Below, piece by piece: positions 1 to 8,100 of a stretch of DNA of 11,358 bases. Position 1 is the first letter of the stretch; the number at the start of each line of letters is the position of its first letter. The notes beneath the pieces are model-generated. The model was given only the letters and a program-made list of their open reading frames with translations, had not been told where the DNA came from and searched no databases. The stretch is from positions 4,934 to 16,291 of the forward strand of contig DFIE01000178.1 in NCBI GenBank assembly GCA_002372735.1. Reading direction: 5' to 3'. Position numbers and translations under genes: made by a program. The DNA comes from Clostridiales bacterium UBA3705 (GTDB lineage: Bacteria; Bacillota_A; Clostridia; Oscillospirales; Oscillospiraceae).

Positions 1-1045
1 GGCAGCCGCCGAAGAAGGCGCCCATCATGGAGCCCACGCCGTCGCCCAGCAGGGTGCGGTGCAGGCCGGGATCCTTCAGCAGGTCCTGCTCCACAATGGA
101 GGACAGGTTCTCATGGTCGGCAATGTGCTCGGCGAAGACCACGAAGGCCACGGGCACATAGGCGGAGATCAGGGTGACAAAGTAGCCCAGGCTCAGCTCA
201 CCGAAGGCGCCGGTGCCCTGCAGAATGGTGAACCGGGGCACGGAGACCAGGGACTTCAGGCTGAAGGTGGCAAAGCAGTCCACAAAGGGCTGGAAGTTGA
301 TGACCTTGAGCATGTCGTTGCCGGTGGCGTTGCCCACCAGATAGAACACGCAGGCGCAGGCGTAGCCCGCCAGGATGCCCAGGATGAAGGGGATCAGCCG
401 GGCCATCTTCTTGCCGAAGGTGGACACCAGCACCGTGGTGAACAGGGTGACCAGGCCGCAGACCAGGCACACGTAGACAGAACCCGTGGGGGCGTCCACT
501 ATGCTCTCCACAATGGCGGGGATGCCGTTGCGCATCTCAATGGTGTACTCCATCACCTGCTCGGTGACGCTGCTCTTGAGCAGGTCAGACACCGCGTTGG
601 GGGCCAGAGACAGGCCGATGATGGCCACCGTGGGCCCGATGACCACCGGGGGCATCAGCTTGCCCAGCCAGTCGGTGCCCAGGGTCTTGGCGAACACTGC
701 CAGGATCACATAAACCAAGCCCGCCAATGCCGCGCCGAGAATCAGACCCAGATACCCGAGACCGACACTTGCGGCGCCTGCAAAGGCGGAGCACATTGAA
801 CCGATGAAAGCAAAGGAGGAGCCAAGAAACACGGGGCTCTTGGAGCGGGTGAAAAGCAGATACACAATGGTGCCGATGCCTGCGCCGAACAGGGCGGCTG
901 CGGGGTCCATGTCCACGCCCATGGCACCGTTGATAATGGCGGGCACGGCCAGGGTGGCGGCCATAATGGCCAGCAGCTGCTGGAACGCGAACACGATCCG
1001 CTGGGAGAATTTGGGCTTGTCCTTGATGCCGTAAATCAGTTTCAT
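1..1045 (-). CDS. uraA: Uracil permease, UraA/PyrP type (3' end off window)
   Basis: Membrane transporter of the nucleobase-ascorbate/uracil-xanthine permease family, expected to import uracil with protons for salvage. The 348 visible residues begin MKLIYGIKDKP and are rich in membrane segments. Family marks are the SPVFLGSSFAFI stretch of the third segment, a 'MPPVVIGPTVAIIGLSLA' segment, and the acidic substrate-binding segment FAEHIADHE (Glu306, equivalent to the essential Glu in E. coli UraA). The frame runs off the edge at AFFGGC, where the family continues into its Pro-Asn-Thr-Thr-Tyr motif. A loop of about 60 residues around 'MEYTIEMRNGIPAIVESIV' appears longer than in E. coli UraA. 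The start is set by GAGAGG at 1053-1058, 7 nt before ATG. It has its own promoter and attenuator-like leader. Family assignment is firm; uracil rather than xanthine as substrate follows from the closer motif match and is less certain. Confidence 0.93.
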   Translation of the reverse strand, partial: MKLIYGIKDKPKFSQRIVFAFQQLLAIMAATLAVPAIINGAMGVDMDPAAALFGAGIGTIVYLLFTRSKSPVFLGSSFAFIGSMCSAFAGAASVGLGYLGLILGAALAGLVYVILAVFAKTLGTDWLGKLMPPVVIGPTVAIIGLSLAPNAVSDLLKSSVTEQVMEYTIEMRNGIPAIVESIVDAPTGSVYVCLVCGLVTLFTTVLVSTFGKKMARLIPFILGILAGYACACVFYLVGNATGNDMLKVINFQPFVDCFATFSLKSLVSVPRFTILQGTGAFGELSLGYFVTLISAYVPVAFVVFAEHIADHENLSSIVEQDLLKDPGLHRTLLGDGVGSMMGAFFGGC

Positions 1046-1204
1046 TGGGATACCTCTCATTTCTAGAAAATTGCCGAAAGAAAAAACGCACCCTATCCGG
1101 CGGATGGGTGCGGCTCAGCTGGTGTCAGGGGTCCTTTCCGGCTGCATGACTCCGCCTGAAAGACTCATGCGGGTGCCGCCCATTGGGCGGGCCCGATTTG
1201 TTCT
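1046..1204 (-). promoter_or_regulatory. Structured leader of the uracil permease gene
   Basis: This is the predicted 5' untranslated RNA of the permease gene, from a start near 1204. In transcript order it contains a CCGCCC/GGGCGG hairpin (1190-1176); a longer hairpin at 1164-1131 (GUC, UUUC and GGC pairing with GCC, GAAA and GAC around an 11-nt loop); and the terminator at 1112-1087. The 3' arm of the first hairpin, AUGGGCGGC, could instead pair with GCCG-CA-CCCAU at the base of the terminator (9 pairs, 2-nt bulge), so an antiterminator is possible. Pyrimidine control is inferred from the gene. I do not see the PyrR-binding loop consensus (UCCNGNGAGG), so the effector is unknown. Confidence 0.55.
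1081..1112 (-). terminator. Attenuator terminator before uracil permease
   Basis: On the minus strand CGCACCC plus ATCC pairs with GGAT plus GGGTGCG (11 pairs, one bulged base, GCC loop), directly followed by six U. It lies upstream of the ribosome site of the permease gene, so it must be read through for expression. That is the layout of transcription attenuation. On the plus strand no T run follows, so it is not a plus-strand terminator. Confidence 0.8.
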
Positions 1205-1210
1205 TGGGGC

Positions 1211-1240
1211 AGTATATCACACCGGCAAAGGGGATGTCAA
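1211..1240 (-). promoter_or_regulatory. Sigma-A-type promoter of uracil permease
   Basis: On the minus strand a perfect TTGACA (1240-1235) is followed after 18 bp by TATACT (1216-1211). The predicted start is near 1204, leaving a leader of about 160 nt before the ATG. The boxes are close to consensus, so expression is probably set mainly by the downstream attenuator. Confidence 0.8.
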
Positions 1241-1327
1241 GCCCGGGCAGGGGCAATTCCCGCAATTTTGAGAGAACTCACAAAAAAAGAGCGCTGCATT
1301 TCAGCCCGTACCGGCAACTTGCCCAGC

Positions 1328-1350
1328 AAAATCCCCCCGGATGGGGGTTT
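1328..1350 (+). promoter_or_regulatory. C-run/G-run palindrome at sensor promoter
   Basis: ATCCCCCC, GGAT, then GGGGGTTT form an inverted repeat whose right end overlaps the -35 box. Its centre (about 1340) lies about 32 bp upstream of the first base of the -10 box. A matching palindrome in reverse orientation sits at the same distance in the response-regulator promoter (4349-4368). The position is that of an activator site overlapping -35 (inference). The hairpin has only three T after it, so it is unlikely to be a terminator. Confidence 0.5.
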
Positions 1351-1377
1351 ACAACCCCACCCTCTATGGAGTAAGAT
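1348..1377 (+). promoter_or_regulatory. Promoter of the sensor gene pair
   Basis: TTTACA (1348-1353), an 18-bp spacer and TAAGAT (1372-1377) give a plausible sigma-A promoter with a start near 1384. The leader to the ATG at 1410 would be about 26 nt. The -35 box overlaps the palindrome at 1328-1350. Confidence 0.55.
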
Positions 1378-1409
1378 AAAGAGAGAAGAAACCGAAGGGG
1401 GGTGCCGGC

Positions 1410-3044
1410 ATGGACAGGCAAAACAGACCGGTTCTGATTTATGTGGCGCTGCTGCTGGTCGCGGGGGTCCTGTATCTGTGCACCACGCCTACCGAGGGAT
1501 ATCTGAACACTCTGTGCTTCACGCTGAACTTCCTGATTTATGTTTGTCTGCTGGTATCCTGGATGTACTCCCTGCGGCAGCGGCTGCTGCCCTCCCGCAG
1601 CCGGAGCTATCTGCTCACCGCGGCCTGGCTGATGCTGCTGTTTTTGCTGACGCGGACCTTCAAATACCGGATACATGAGGAATATTTGTTTCTTGTCCGC
1701 ACTGTCACCGAGCTGTATTACGTCCCTCAGCTGCTGATCCCCACTCTGTTTTTCATGACCTGTCTGCGCCTGGCACGGGGCGAGACCCAGGAGGGCTACG
1801 GCCCGGAGCTGTGGCTGCTGGTGCCTGGCGTGGGGCTGGCGCTGCTGGTGCTGACCAATGACCTGCATCATTTGTTCTACCTTCCCACGGTCCCTCTGGA
1901 GAAGTTCAGCCTACACAGTGGCACCTATGCCTACGGCCCGGTGTTCTGGCTGGCTATGGGCTGGATTGTGCTGAGCCTGACCCTGGGCTGCCTGCTGCTG
2001 TTTTGGCTCACAGGCCGGCGCTCTGCCCGGCATCTGCTCTGGCCTGGGGCAGTGGGCGCGGGCTGGGTTGGCATGACCCTCATAAACCTGCTGGTGATGG
2101 AGCCTTTGAAGCTTGCGCAGCTCTACCACCTGCCGGAGCTCCATATTTTCGGGATGCTGGGCATTTTTGAATCCTGCATTCGGGCCCGGCTGATCCCAAG
2201 CAACGAGAACCACACCGGCTTTTTTGCCCGGCTGGAGCTGCCCGCCCTGGTCACCGACCGGAGCCTGCAGCCGGTGTGGACCACTGCCGTGCCCGTGCCG
2301 GCGGACCGGGATCTGCTAAAAGCTGCCCTGGAAGGGCCTGTGGAGCTGCCCGCCGACACCCGGCTCTTTGGCATGGAGCTGCCTGCGGGCCTGGCCTTCT
2401 GGACCGTGGACGAGAGCGGCCTGCGCCGGGCGGACCGGGCCCTGCAGGAGGCCAACGGGCTGCTCGGCATGGAAAACGAGATCATCCGCCGCCAGCGGGA
2501 GCTGGCCGAGGAGCGGGCGGGCATTGACAGCCGCCGCCTGCTCTTTGACCGGACGGCCCGGGCGGTGTACCCCGCCCAAAAGCGGATCTCCGACCTGCTG
2601 GAACAGGCCCGGCCGGATACCCCCTCCTTCCGCCGGGACATGGCCCGCATCCTGGTGCTGACGGCCTACGTCAAGCGCAAGGCGAATTTTGTCATGCTGG
2701 GGGCGGAGCGGGACACCGTCACCGCCGGGGAGCTCTGCGCCGCCCTGCAGGAGAGCGCCCACTATCTGAGCTATTGCGGTCTGCACACCACCATCAGCCT
2801 GGCCCGGGAGGAGAACCTGCCCCGGGCGGCGGCCATGGCGGCCTATGACAGCTTTGCCCTGGCCACAGAGACCCTGCTGGACCTGACCGGGGAGCTCTGG
2901 GTCCGGCTGTCCGGCCGCACCCTGCTGCTTCTGGCGGATTTGGACCGGGTGCCCCCGCTGCCGGCGCTGCCCCTGCCCTGCACCGCCGCCTGCGAGGACG
3001 GGCAGCTCCGCCTGCAGATCGACCTGGGAGGTGACGGCGTATGA
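1410..3044 (+). CDS. 7TM sensor-kinase-like protein, probably pseudokinase
   Basis: Membrane protein of 544 residues with seven hydrophobic segments (about 7-25, 36-53, 67-83, 103-121, 133-150, 177-200, 209-229). The motif TNDLHH at 149-154 is typical of the 7TM sensor region found at the N-terminus of some histidine kinases. A weak PAS-like stretch follows (about 275-335), then a charged helical linker (340-375) and a helix resembling the dimerisation/phosphotransfer region. Where kinases have a His followed by Asp or Glu, this protein reads RAVYPAQKRISD (384-395), so the phosphoacceptor seems lost. The C-terminal part (435-540) is shaped like an ATPase domain, but the N box, nucleotide-binding Asp and glycine motifs are not recognisable. 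It is translationally coupled (ATGA overlap) to the apparently active kinase downstream, so I infer a sensing or allosteric partner. The start is supported by AAGGGGGG 7 nt upstream. Known ligand: none. Confidence 0.75.
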   Translation: MDRQNRPVLIYVALLLVAGVLYLCTTPTEGYLNTLCFTLNFLIYVCLLVSWMYSLRQRLLPSRSRSYLLTAAWLMLLFLLTRTFKYRIHEEYLFLVRTVTELYYVPQLLIPTLFFMTCLRLARGETQEGYGPELWLLVPGVGLALLVLTNDLHHLFYLPTVPLEKFSLHSGTYAYGPVFWLAMGWIVLSLTLGCLLLFWLTGRRSARHLLWPGAVGAGWVGMTLINLLVMEPLKLAQLYHLPELHIFGMLGIFESCIRARLIPSNENHTGFFARLELPALVTDRSLQPVWTTAVPVPADRDLLKAALEGPVELPADTRLFGMELPAGLAFWTVDESGLRRADRALQEANGLLGMENEIIRRQRELAEERAGIDSRRLLFDRTARAVYPAQKRISDLLEQARPDTPSFRRDMARILVLTAYVKRKANFVMLGAERDTVTAGELCAALQESAHYLSYCGLHTTISLAREENLPRAAAMAAYDSFALATETLLDLTGELWVRLSGRTLLLLADLDRVPPLPALPLPCTAACEDGQLRLQIDLGGDGV

Positions 3045-4291
3045 TTCCACTGTCCCAAGCGGCGGGAACTCTGCCTGGGTATCTCCTCCTCCTGCTGATC
3101 CTGGTGCTGGTGGTGGGGCAGGCGGCAGTGCTGGTGCTGACGGTGCGGGACCGCCGGGGCCGGGGCTGGACCCTGGCTGCCTGCGCGCTGCTGCTGGCCG
3201 GCCTGGTGCTGGCGGTGGCGGTGGTGGATTTGGCTTGGCCCGGGCGGCAGTGGTACGCCTGGGATGGCTTTGTCCGGAACCTGCCCTGGCTGTGGTATGC
3301 CCTGCTGGAGCTGGTGCTGGGGGTGCTGACTGCCCTGGCGATGGCCAATGCCCTGGTCTATCGCCGCCGGAATCTGACCCCCGACGCCATCCGCCGGGTG
3401 CTGAATCTGCTGCCCGCGGGGGTGTGCGTCAGCCGGCCGGACGGCACCGTACTGCTCACAAATTTAAATATGGTCCGCCTGTGCCGGGCCCTCACCGGCA
3501 GCCCCCTGACCGACGCCAACCGGTTTTGGGCCCGGGTCCGGGCCCTGGGGGAGGACCGGGACGGCCAGCTGCTGGTCCATCTGCCCAATGACGAGGCCTG
3601 GCTGTTCTCCTGCAGCCCCCTGCAGGGCGGGCCGGAGCAGCAGATCCTGGCCGCCGACGTCACCGACCGGGACCGGATCACCCGGGAGCTGGCCGCCAAG
3701 AACCGGCAGCTGAAGCAGGTGCAGCAGCGGCTGAAGGCGGTGGCCGCCGACGAGCGGGGCCTGGTGGCGGCCCGGGAGCTGGTAAACGCCCGCACCACGG
3801 TGCACAACCAGCTGGGCAACGTGCTGCTCATCGGCAAGTATTACATGGACCACCCCGAGCGCATGGACGAGACCGAGCTGCTGCACCTTTTGGAGTATCA
3901 AAACTATTTCCTCCTGGGGGAGGCAGAGCAGACCCCGGCGCCCCCGGACGACCTGGACCGTGCCCTGGACAATGCCCGGCGCATCGGCCTGGAGGTGGAG
4001 ACCCTGGGCCCGGTGCCCACGGCCCAGCCTGCCCTGGGCCTGCTGGCCCAGGCGGTGGCGCAGTGCGGGGCCAACGCCGTGCGCCATGCCGGCGCCGACC
4101 GGCTGACGGTGACCCTCCGCACCGGCCCGGAGGGCTGGAGGTTGGAGCTGACCAACAACGGCACGCCCCCCGCGGGCCCCGTGGCGGAGACCGGGGGCCT
4201 GGCGGCCCTGCGCCGGGCGGTGGAGTCCGCCGGCGGGGTCATGACCATCCAAAGTGCGCCGGTCTTTGCCCTGCGCATCACCCTGCCCTGA
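3041..4291 (+). CDS. Membrane histidine kinase with PAS-like domain
   Basis: Sensor kinase of 416 residues. Three membrane segments lie near 13-34, 43-63 and 82-104, followed by a PAS-like domain (about 118-208, beginning LLPAGVCVSRPDG) and a coiled coil (209-235). The phosphotransfer helix reads ARTTVHNQLGN with candidate phosphoacceptor His255, giving HNQLG where related kinases have H-D/E-x-L-G. The ATPase domain shows an N-box-like ANAVRHAGA (Asn345), a G1-like TNNG (371-374) and a G2-like GGLAALRRAVESAGG (385-399). The usual N-box Glu is Gln341, and the G1 Asp is Asn, so catalysis may be altered. It resembles the kinases that pair with NarL-type regulators. GGGAGGTG lies 7 nt before the ATG, which overlaps the stop of the preceding gene. 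The likely partner is the regulator at 4453-5118, although a terminator separates them. Confidence 0.82.
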   Translation: MIPLSQAAGTLPGYLLLLLILVLVVGQAAVLVLTVRDRRGRGWTLAACALLLAGLVLAVAVVDLAWPGRQWYAWDGFVRNLPWLWYALLELVLGVLTALAMANALVYRRRNLTPDAIRRVLNLLPAGVCVSRPDGTVLLTNLNMVRLCRALTGSPLTDANRFWARVRALGEDRDGQLLVHLPNDEAWLFSCSPLQGGPEQQILAADVTDRDRITRELAAKNRQLKQVQQRLKAVAADERGLVAARELVNARTTVHNQLGNVLLIGKYYMDHPERMDETELLHLLEYQNYFLLGEAEQTPAPPDDLDRALDNARRIGLEVETLGPVPTAQPALGLLAQAVAQCGANAVRHAGADRLTVTLRTGPEGWRLELTNNGTPPAGPVAETGGLAALRRAVESAGGVMTIQSAPVFALRITLP

Positions 4292-4296
4292 CCCAT

Positions 4297-4328
4297 GCCC
4301 GGCCGCCTCATGACGGCCGGGCTTTTTT
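4297..4328 (+). terminator. Terminator after histidine kinase
   Basis: GCCCGGCCG (4297-4305) pairs perfectly with CGGCCGGGC (4314-4322) around an 8-nt loop and is followed by six T. It begins 6 nt past the kinase stop codon, so the sensor unit ends here and the response regulator is transcribed separately, apart from possible read-through. Confidence 0.93.
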
Positions 4329-4348
4329 GCAGGCAGCCCCGGGTGAAA

Positions 4349-4368
4349 AACCCCCCGTTTGGGGGGAT
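4349..4368 (+). promoter_or_regulatory. C-run/G-run palindrome at regulator promoter
   Basis: Six C (4351-4356), GTTT, and six G (4361-4366), with flanking AA and AT, form an inverted repeat. Read on the minus strand it is ATCCCCCC, AAAC, GGGGGGTT, matching the palindrome at 1328-1350 base for base outside the 4-bp spacer and one extra G. Its centre is 31.5 bp upstream of the -10 box, essentially the same spacing as in the sensor promoter. A shared operator is inferred; the response regulator is one candidate binder. Confidence 0.5.
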
Positions 4369-4389
4369 GAAGGGAAGGAATTCGTCGTG

Positions 4390-4395
4390 TATAAT
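4390..4395 (+). promoter_or_regulatory. -10 box of regulator/surface-protein unit
   Basis: A perfect TATAAT lies in a short AT-rich patch. At the expected distance upstream (4367-4372, ATGAAG) there is no good -35 box, which is what one expects of an activator-dependent promoter. The palindrome at 4349-4368 touches that missing -35 position. The predicted start is near 4402, giving a leader of about 50 nt. Confidence 0.6.
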
Positions 4396-4452
4396 GTAAA
4401 TGCTTATACGGGGGAGTATCCCGATCCGCTCCCGACAAAGGCAGGTGATACA

Positions 4453-5118
4453 ATGGAAGAAGCACCCGCAACCGTGGTGATTGTGGACGACGACCTGGTC
4501 TCCCGGGGGTATATGGAGCTGTTCATCAAGCCCTCCAAAAGCTACCGGGTGGCGGCGGCCCTGCCCTTTGCTGCCGACGTGCTGACCTGGTGCCGTGAAA
4601 ACGGCCCGCCGGATCTGGTGCTGATGGACGTGATGATGGCCGACGGGGTGGACGGGCTCACTGCTGCCGCCGGGCTCAAGCAGCGCTATCCCCGCACCCG
4701 GATCATCATTGCCACCTCCATGGCCGATGCCGACTGGCTGGACAAGGCCCGGGCCGCGGGGATTGAGAGCTTCTGGTTTAAAACCTACCCGGAGCTGCCC
4801 CTGCTGGAGATTATGGACCGCACCATGGCCGGCGAGCACGTCTATCCCGCCTCGGCCCCCGGGGTCAGCCTGGGGCAGCTGCCGGCCAGCCGACTCACCA
4901 AGCGCCAGCGCCAGCTGCTGCGCTGCCTGGTAGAGGGCATGACCAACCGGGAGATCGGCGAGCGAATGTATCTGAGTCCCAACACCGTCAAGGAGTATCT
5001 GGACGACCTGATGGAAAAGTCCGGGCTCCACACCCGTACCGCTTTGGTGGCCCAGGCGGCGCGTCTTGGCATAGTGGTCAGCGAGTCTGACCGGCTTGCC
5101 GGCGCCGGCGACCGCTGA
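4453..5118 (+). CDS. NarL/LuxR-family response regulator
   Basis: Cytoplasmic two-component regulator of 221 residues. The receiver domain (about 6-125) has the acidic pair in VIVDDD (Asp12, Asp13), phosphoacceptor Asp59 in LVLMDV, the switch Thr88 and the conserved Lys110 (FWFK). The C-terminal LuxR-type helix-turn-helix (about 147-207) begins LTKRQRQLLRCLVEGMTNRE and contains the recognition-helix motif SPNTVKEYL. The open frame extends upstream, but the ATG at 4453 is chosen because the receiver fold begins right after it, AGGTG lies 5 nt before it, and it follows the predicted promoter. It probably takes phosphate from the kinase at 3041-4291. The surface-protein gene follows after 65 nt with no terminator or clear promoter between, so co-transcription is likely. 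Confidence 0.9.
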   Translation: MEEAPATVVIVDDDLVSRGYMELFIKPSKSYRVAAALPFAADVLTWCRENGPPDLVLMDVMMADGVDGLTAAAGLKQRYPRTRIIIATSMADADWLDKARAAGIESFWFKTYPELPLLEIMDRTMAGEHVYPASAPGVSLGQLPASRLTKRQRQLLRCLVEGMTNREIGERMYLSPNTVKEYLDDLMEKSGLHTRTALVAQAARLGIVVSESDRLAGAGDR

Positions 5119-5132
5119 GACACCCACCCGCC

Positions 5133-5155
5133 CGGCAGGGGGCATCCCGCTGCCG
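5133..5155 (+). other. Intercistronic hairpin between regulator and surface gene
   Basis: CGGCAG (5133-5138) pairs with CTGCCG (5150-5155), with further GGG/CCC pairing possible inside the 11-nt loop. No T run follows, so it is not a terminator. It could act in RNA processing or stability to give the two genes different expression, but chance is possible in GC-rich spacer DNA. Confidence 0.35.
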
Positions 5156-5183
5156 CCCATTCCAACACGAAGGAGGAGAATTC

Positions 5184-8100
5184 ATGAAAACACGCACTCG
5201 CATTTTCTCTGCCCTGCTGGCGCTGCTGCTGGTGGCGTCGCTGCTGCCGGTGCAGGAGCTGCACCTGGTTCTGCCGGCCAGCGCAGAGGAAGACTACACC
5301 GACCTGACCATCGACCTGAAGCATGAGGACGAGTACACCGGCATGACCCCCGCCCAGATTCTCACGGATATGGGCAAAAAGGACGCCGGCTCCTACACCG
5401 GTCCCGGCGTGGCCAACGAGCAGGTCTACAAGGACGCCGCCAACAATCCCGATCTGTGGCGGCATGCCTGGAAGTGGACCGTCAACGAAGACAAAGAGGG
5501 CAGCATCCGCAAGTATCTCACCTCCACCGACCCCAAGGACACCTACATCTGTCTCACCGGCGACGACACGAGCGAGTACCATACCAAGGCCGAGGCCTGG
5601 GAGACCATGGTCATCACCACCGACAAGGTGCTGGACCTGAACGGCCATGTGATGAAAATCCAGTTGAACAACAACCGGAACAACGCCAAATATGACCGCT
5701 ACCAGAACAAATCCGCCTATACGCACAACAATATCGCCTTTGAGATCACCAACGGCGCCACCCTGACCATCATCGACTCCTCCGCCTGGCGGGGGGAGAA
5801 CTACGGCAAGGGCAAAGGTGAAATTTCCTTCACCGGCTACATGGTCAGCCCCTTCCACTACGACATCGACTGGTACACCACCCGTGACCTGTTCAAGGTC
5901 ACCAACGGCAACCTGGTCATCTACGGCGGCACCTTCCAGGCCGGCCGCAAGAAGTACCAGTCCAAGGACGTCAGCATTGACGACTTTGAGACCATTGTGG
6001 GCCAGGCGGTGAGCCTGGGCGTGGCCATTGCCGAGTACGCCACCGGCTGCAACACCGAGGTGGCCAAGTACCAGGACATCCTTGAGGCGGCCAAGGACGC
6101 CGCCGGCACCGTCAGCGGGCCCAAGGAGACCCCGAAAAACGAATCCGACTCCGACCAGGCGTCCGGCCCCAACACCGTAAAGGAGAAGGACGGCTCCGGC
6201 GCCCCCAAGGAGAAGAAAGAGGACACCGCCAAGGAGGCCGGCCAGGACGGCACCAGCGCGGGCCGGAACCAGACCGTCCAGGAAAAGAAGGACGACAAGA
6301 ACAAGGCCATTGCCGAGGGCACAAAGAACGCCACCCCCGAGGGCAGCAGCACCGGCAACAACGGCCAGGCGTCCACGGCCAAGAACGACAAGAACGCAAA
6401 GCTGGCCGAGGCCGAGAACAACGTGGTCAAGGCCTTTCTCGACGAGAACAAGCTCAAGACCATGGTAAAGGACGCCTTCGGCCTGGCCAAGGGCATCAAG
6501 GGCCTGTTTACCAACGACGGCAGCGCCCGGGTCTGCCAGTCCATCAAGGGCACTGTGGTCACCATCGGCAACGACGGCACCTTTGTCTGCTACGGCGGCA
6601 CCTTCAACGGCTACGGCTCCACCCCGGATACCCGCAACGCCGTCATTGAGTGCACCCGCCTTTCCACCGTCAATGTGAACGACAAGACCAAGTACCAGGG
6701 CGGCCTGGCCTACATCTACGGCGGCACCTTTAACGCCTACAACGGCGCCAACGTGTTCAACATGGTCAAGGCCAACAACGGCAAGCAGATCGTCTACCGG
6801 GTCACCGAGGATGAGAAAGGCAACCAGACGGTCACGCAGAAGACCCTCACCGACCAGGAGACCGGCAAGCTGGAGATCCTCTACTACGAGAACCAGGAGA
6901 ACATCCTCAAGCCCGGCTTTGCCTTCACCCCCATCAACACCTCCAACGTCCAGGTCCGCGGCGGCACCTTCCGCTGCTACTATGACCTGTGGAACGTGGC
7001 CACCAAGGACGGCAGCGACGAGCACTTCACCAAGTTCCCCGGCACCTCGGGCTCTGTGAACCTGGGGCCGGAGTCCTTCGGCAACGACCTGATCCAGGAC
7101 GGCCGCATCCAGCTCATCGACACCTACGGCGACGGCGCCCTGGTGCTGCTGGACGAGCGGACCGAAGAGGCGGCCGCGGTGCAGAACGCGGGGCTGTATC
7201 ACTACCGGCTGTTCTGCTCCAGCACGGAGCTCCGTGCCAAGAACTACCTGCAGGTCATGCCCAACGAGGCCGTGACCAACGCCTCCGCCTCCATGCAGCT
7301 GGCCACCTATCAGGACAACGAGAAGGCCGCCAACAAGCTCTGGCTGAATGATGAGAAGAAGGAAAACATCCGCACCCCCATGACCCAGACCGAGCGGTAC
7401 TTTGAGTTTATGTATAACGACTCAGACGCCGCCAACTACGCGGTCATGCCCAACTTCCACGACACCCAGTCCGGCAAGTACGACGTCTACGGCAAGCACC
7501 TGGACGACTCCGAAATCTGGTACTATCCCACCCCCAAGGACGCCAAAAACAATCCCATCGAGGACGTGTCCCTCACCGATCTGAGACTGCAGGCGGTGAG
7601 CAAGAAGGGGTCCAGCATCTATCTGTCCCAGCGCTTCAACGACGAAAACACCTGGAACACCAATCTCAAGAACGTAGATCCCAACAGCATCCAGCTCTAC
7701 AGTCTGAACGTGCAGAGCGCCGTCCGGGAGAATATGCGCCACTTCACCTATAAGATGTACCGCGTAGACCCCCTGACCCGGGAAAATCTCAGCGAATCCA
7801 ACGTCTACGGCGTGGACGAGCCCCTCTTTGAGGTCACCTACGGCACCTCCCCGGGCTCCCTCAAGTGCAAGTTCCCCCTGCTGGAGGTCCAGGAGCAGCT
7901 CAAGCAGCTGCGGCCCGACTGGCCGGGCTACCAGTCCGGCGAGTACTACCGCATCGTGCTGGACATTGAAGAGCACATGGGCATCGGCTTTAACGGCAGC
8001 ACCTACGGCGCCAAGATGCCCGTGGCCCACACCACCTCCACCATCCTCTTCCGCTGCACCGACGTCAACGAGACCCAGGACAACGGCGGCGCGTACAAAG

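Noticed and set aside
59..799. Plus-strand open frame opposite the permease gene
   Set aside because: Its translation is a low-complexity His/Gly/Gln string, while the opposite strand gives a clear UraA-type transporter.
1125..1170. Possible glycine riboswitch in the permease leader (UUUCAGG ... AAAGGAC)
   Set aside because: The 3' segment resembles the aptamer core, but the conserved upstream parts (GAGAG strand, GCCGAAGG) are missing, and the predicted transcript starts too close to hold them.
1328..1350. Palindrome as an intrinsic terminator
   Set aside because: Only three T follow the stem, and no plus-strand gene ends upstream. Its recurrence at 4349-4368 at the same distance from a -10 box fits an operator better.
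4063..4452. Upstream extension of the response regulator frame
   Set aside because: It overlaps the kinase gene, crosses a terminator and the predicted promoter, and adds no recognisable domain. The receiver fold begins directly after the ATG at 4453.
4842..7202. Minus-strand open frame of 786 codons
   Set aside because: It spans the antisense of two well-supported genes, has a biased Val/Gly/Leu/Ala composition and no family motif.
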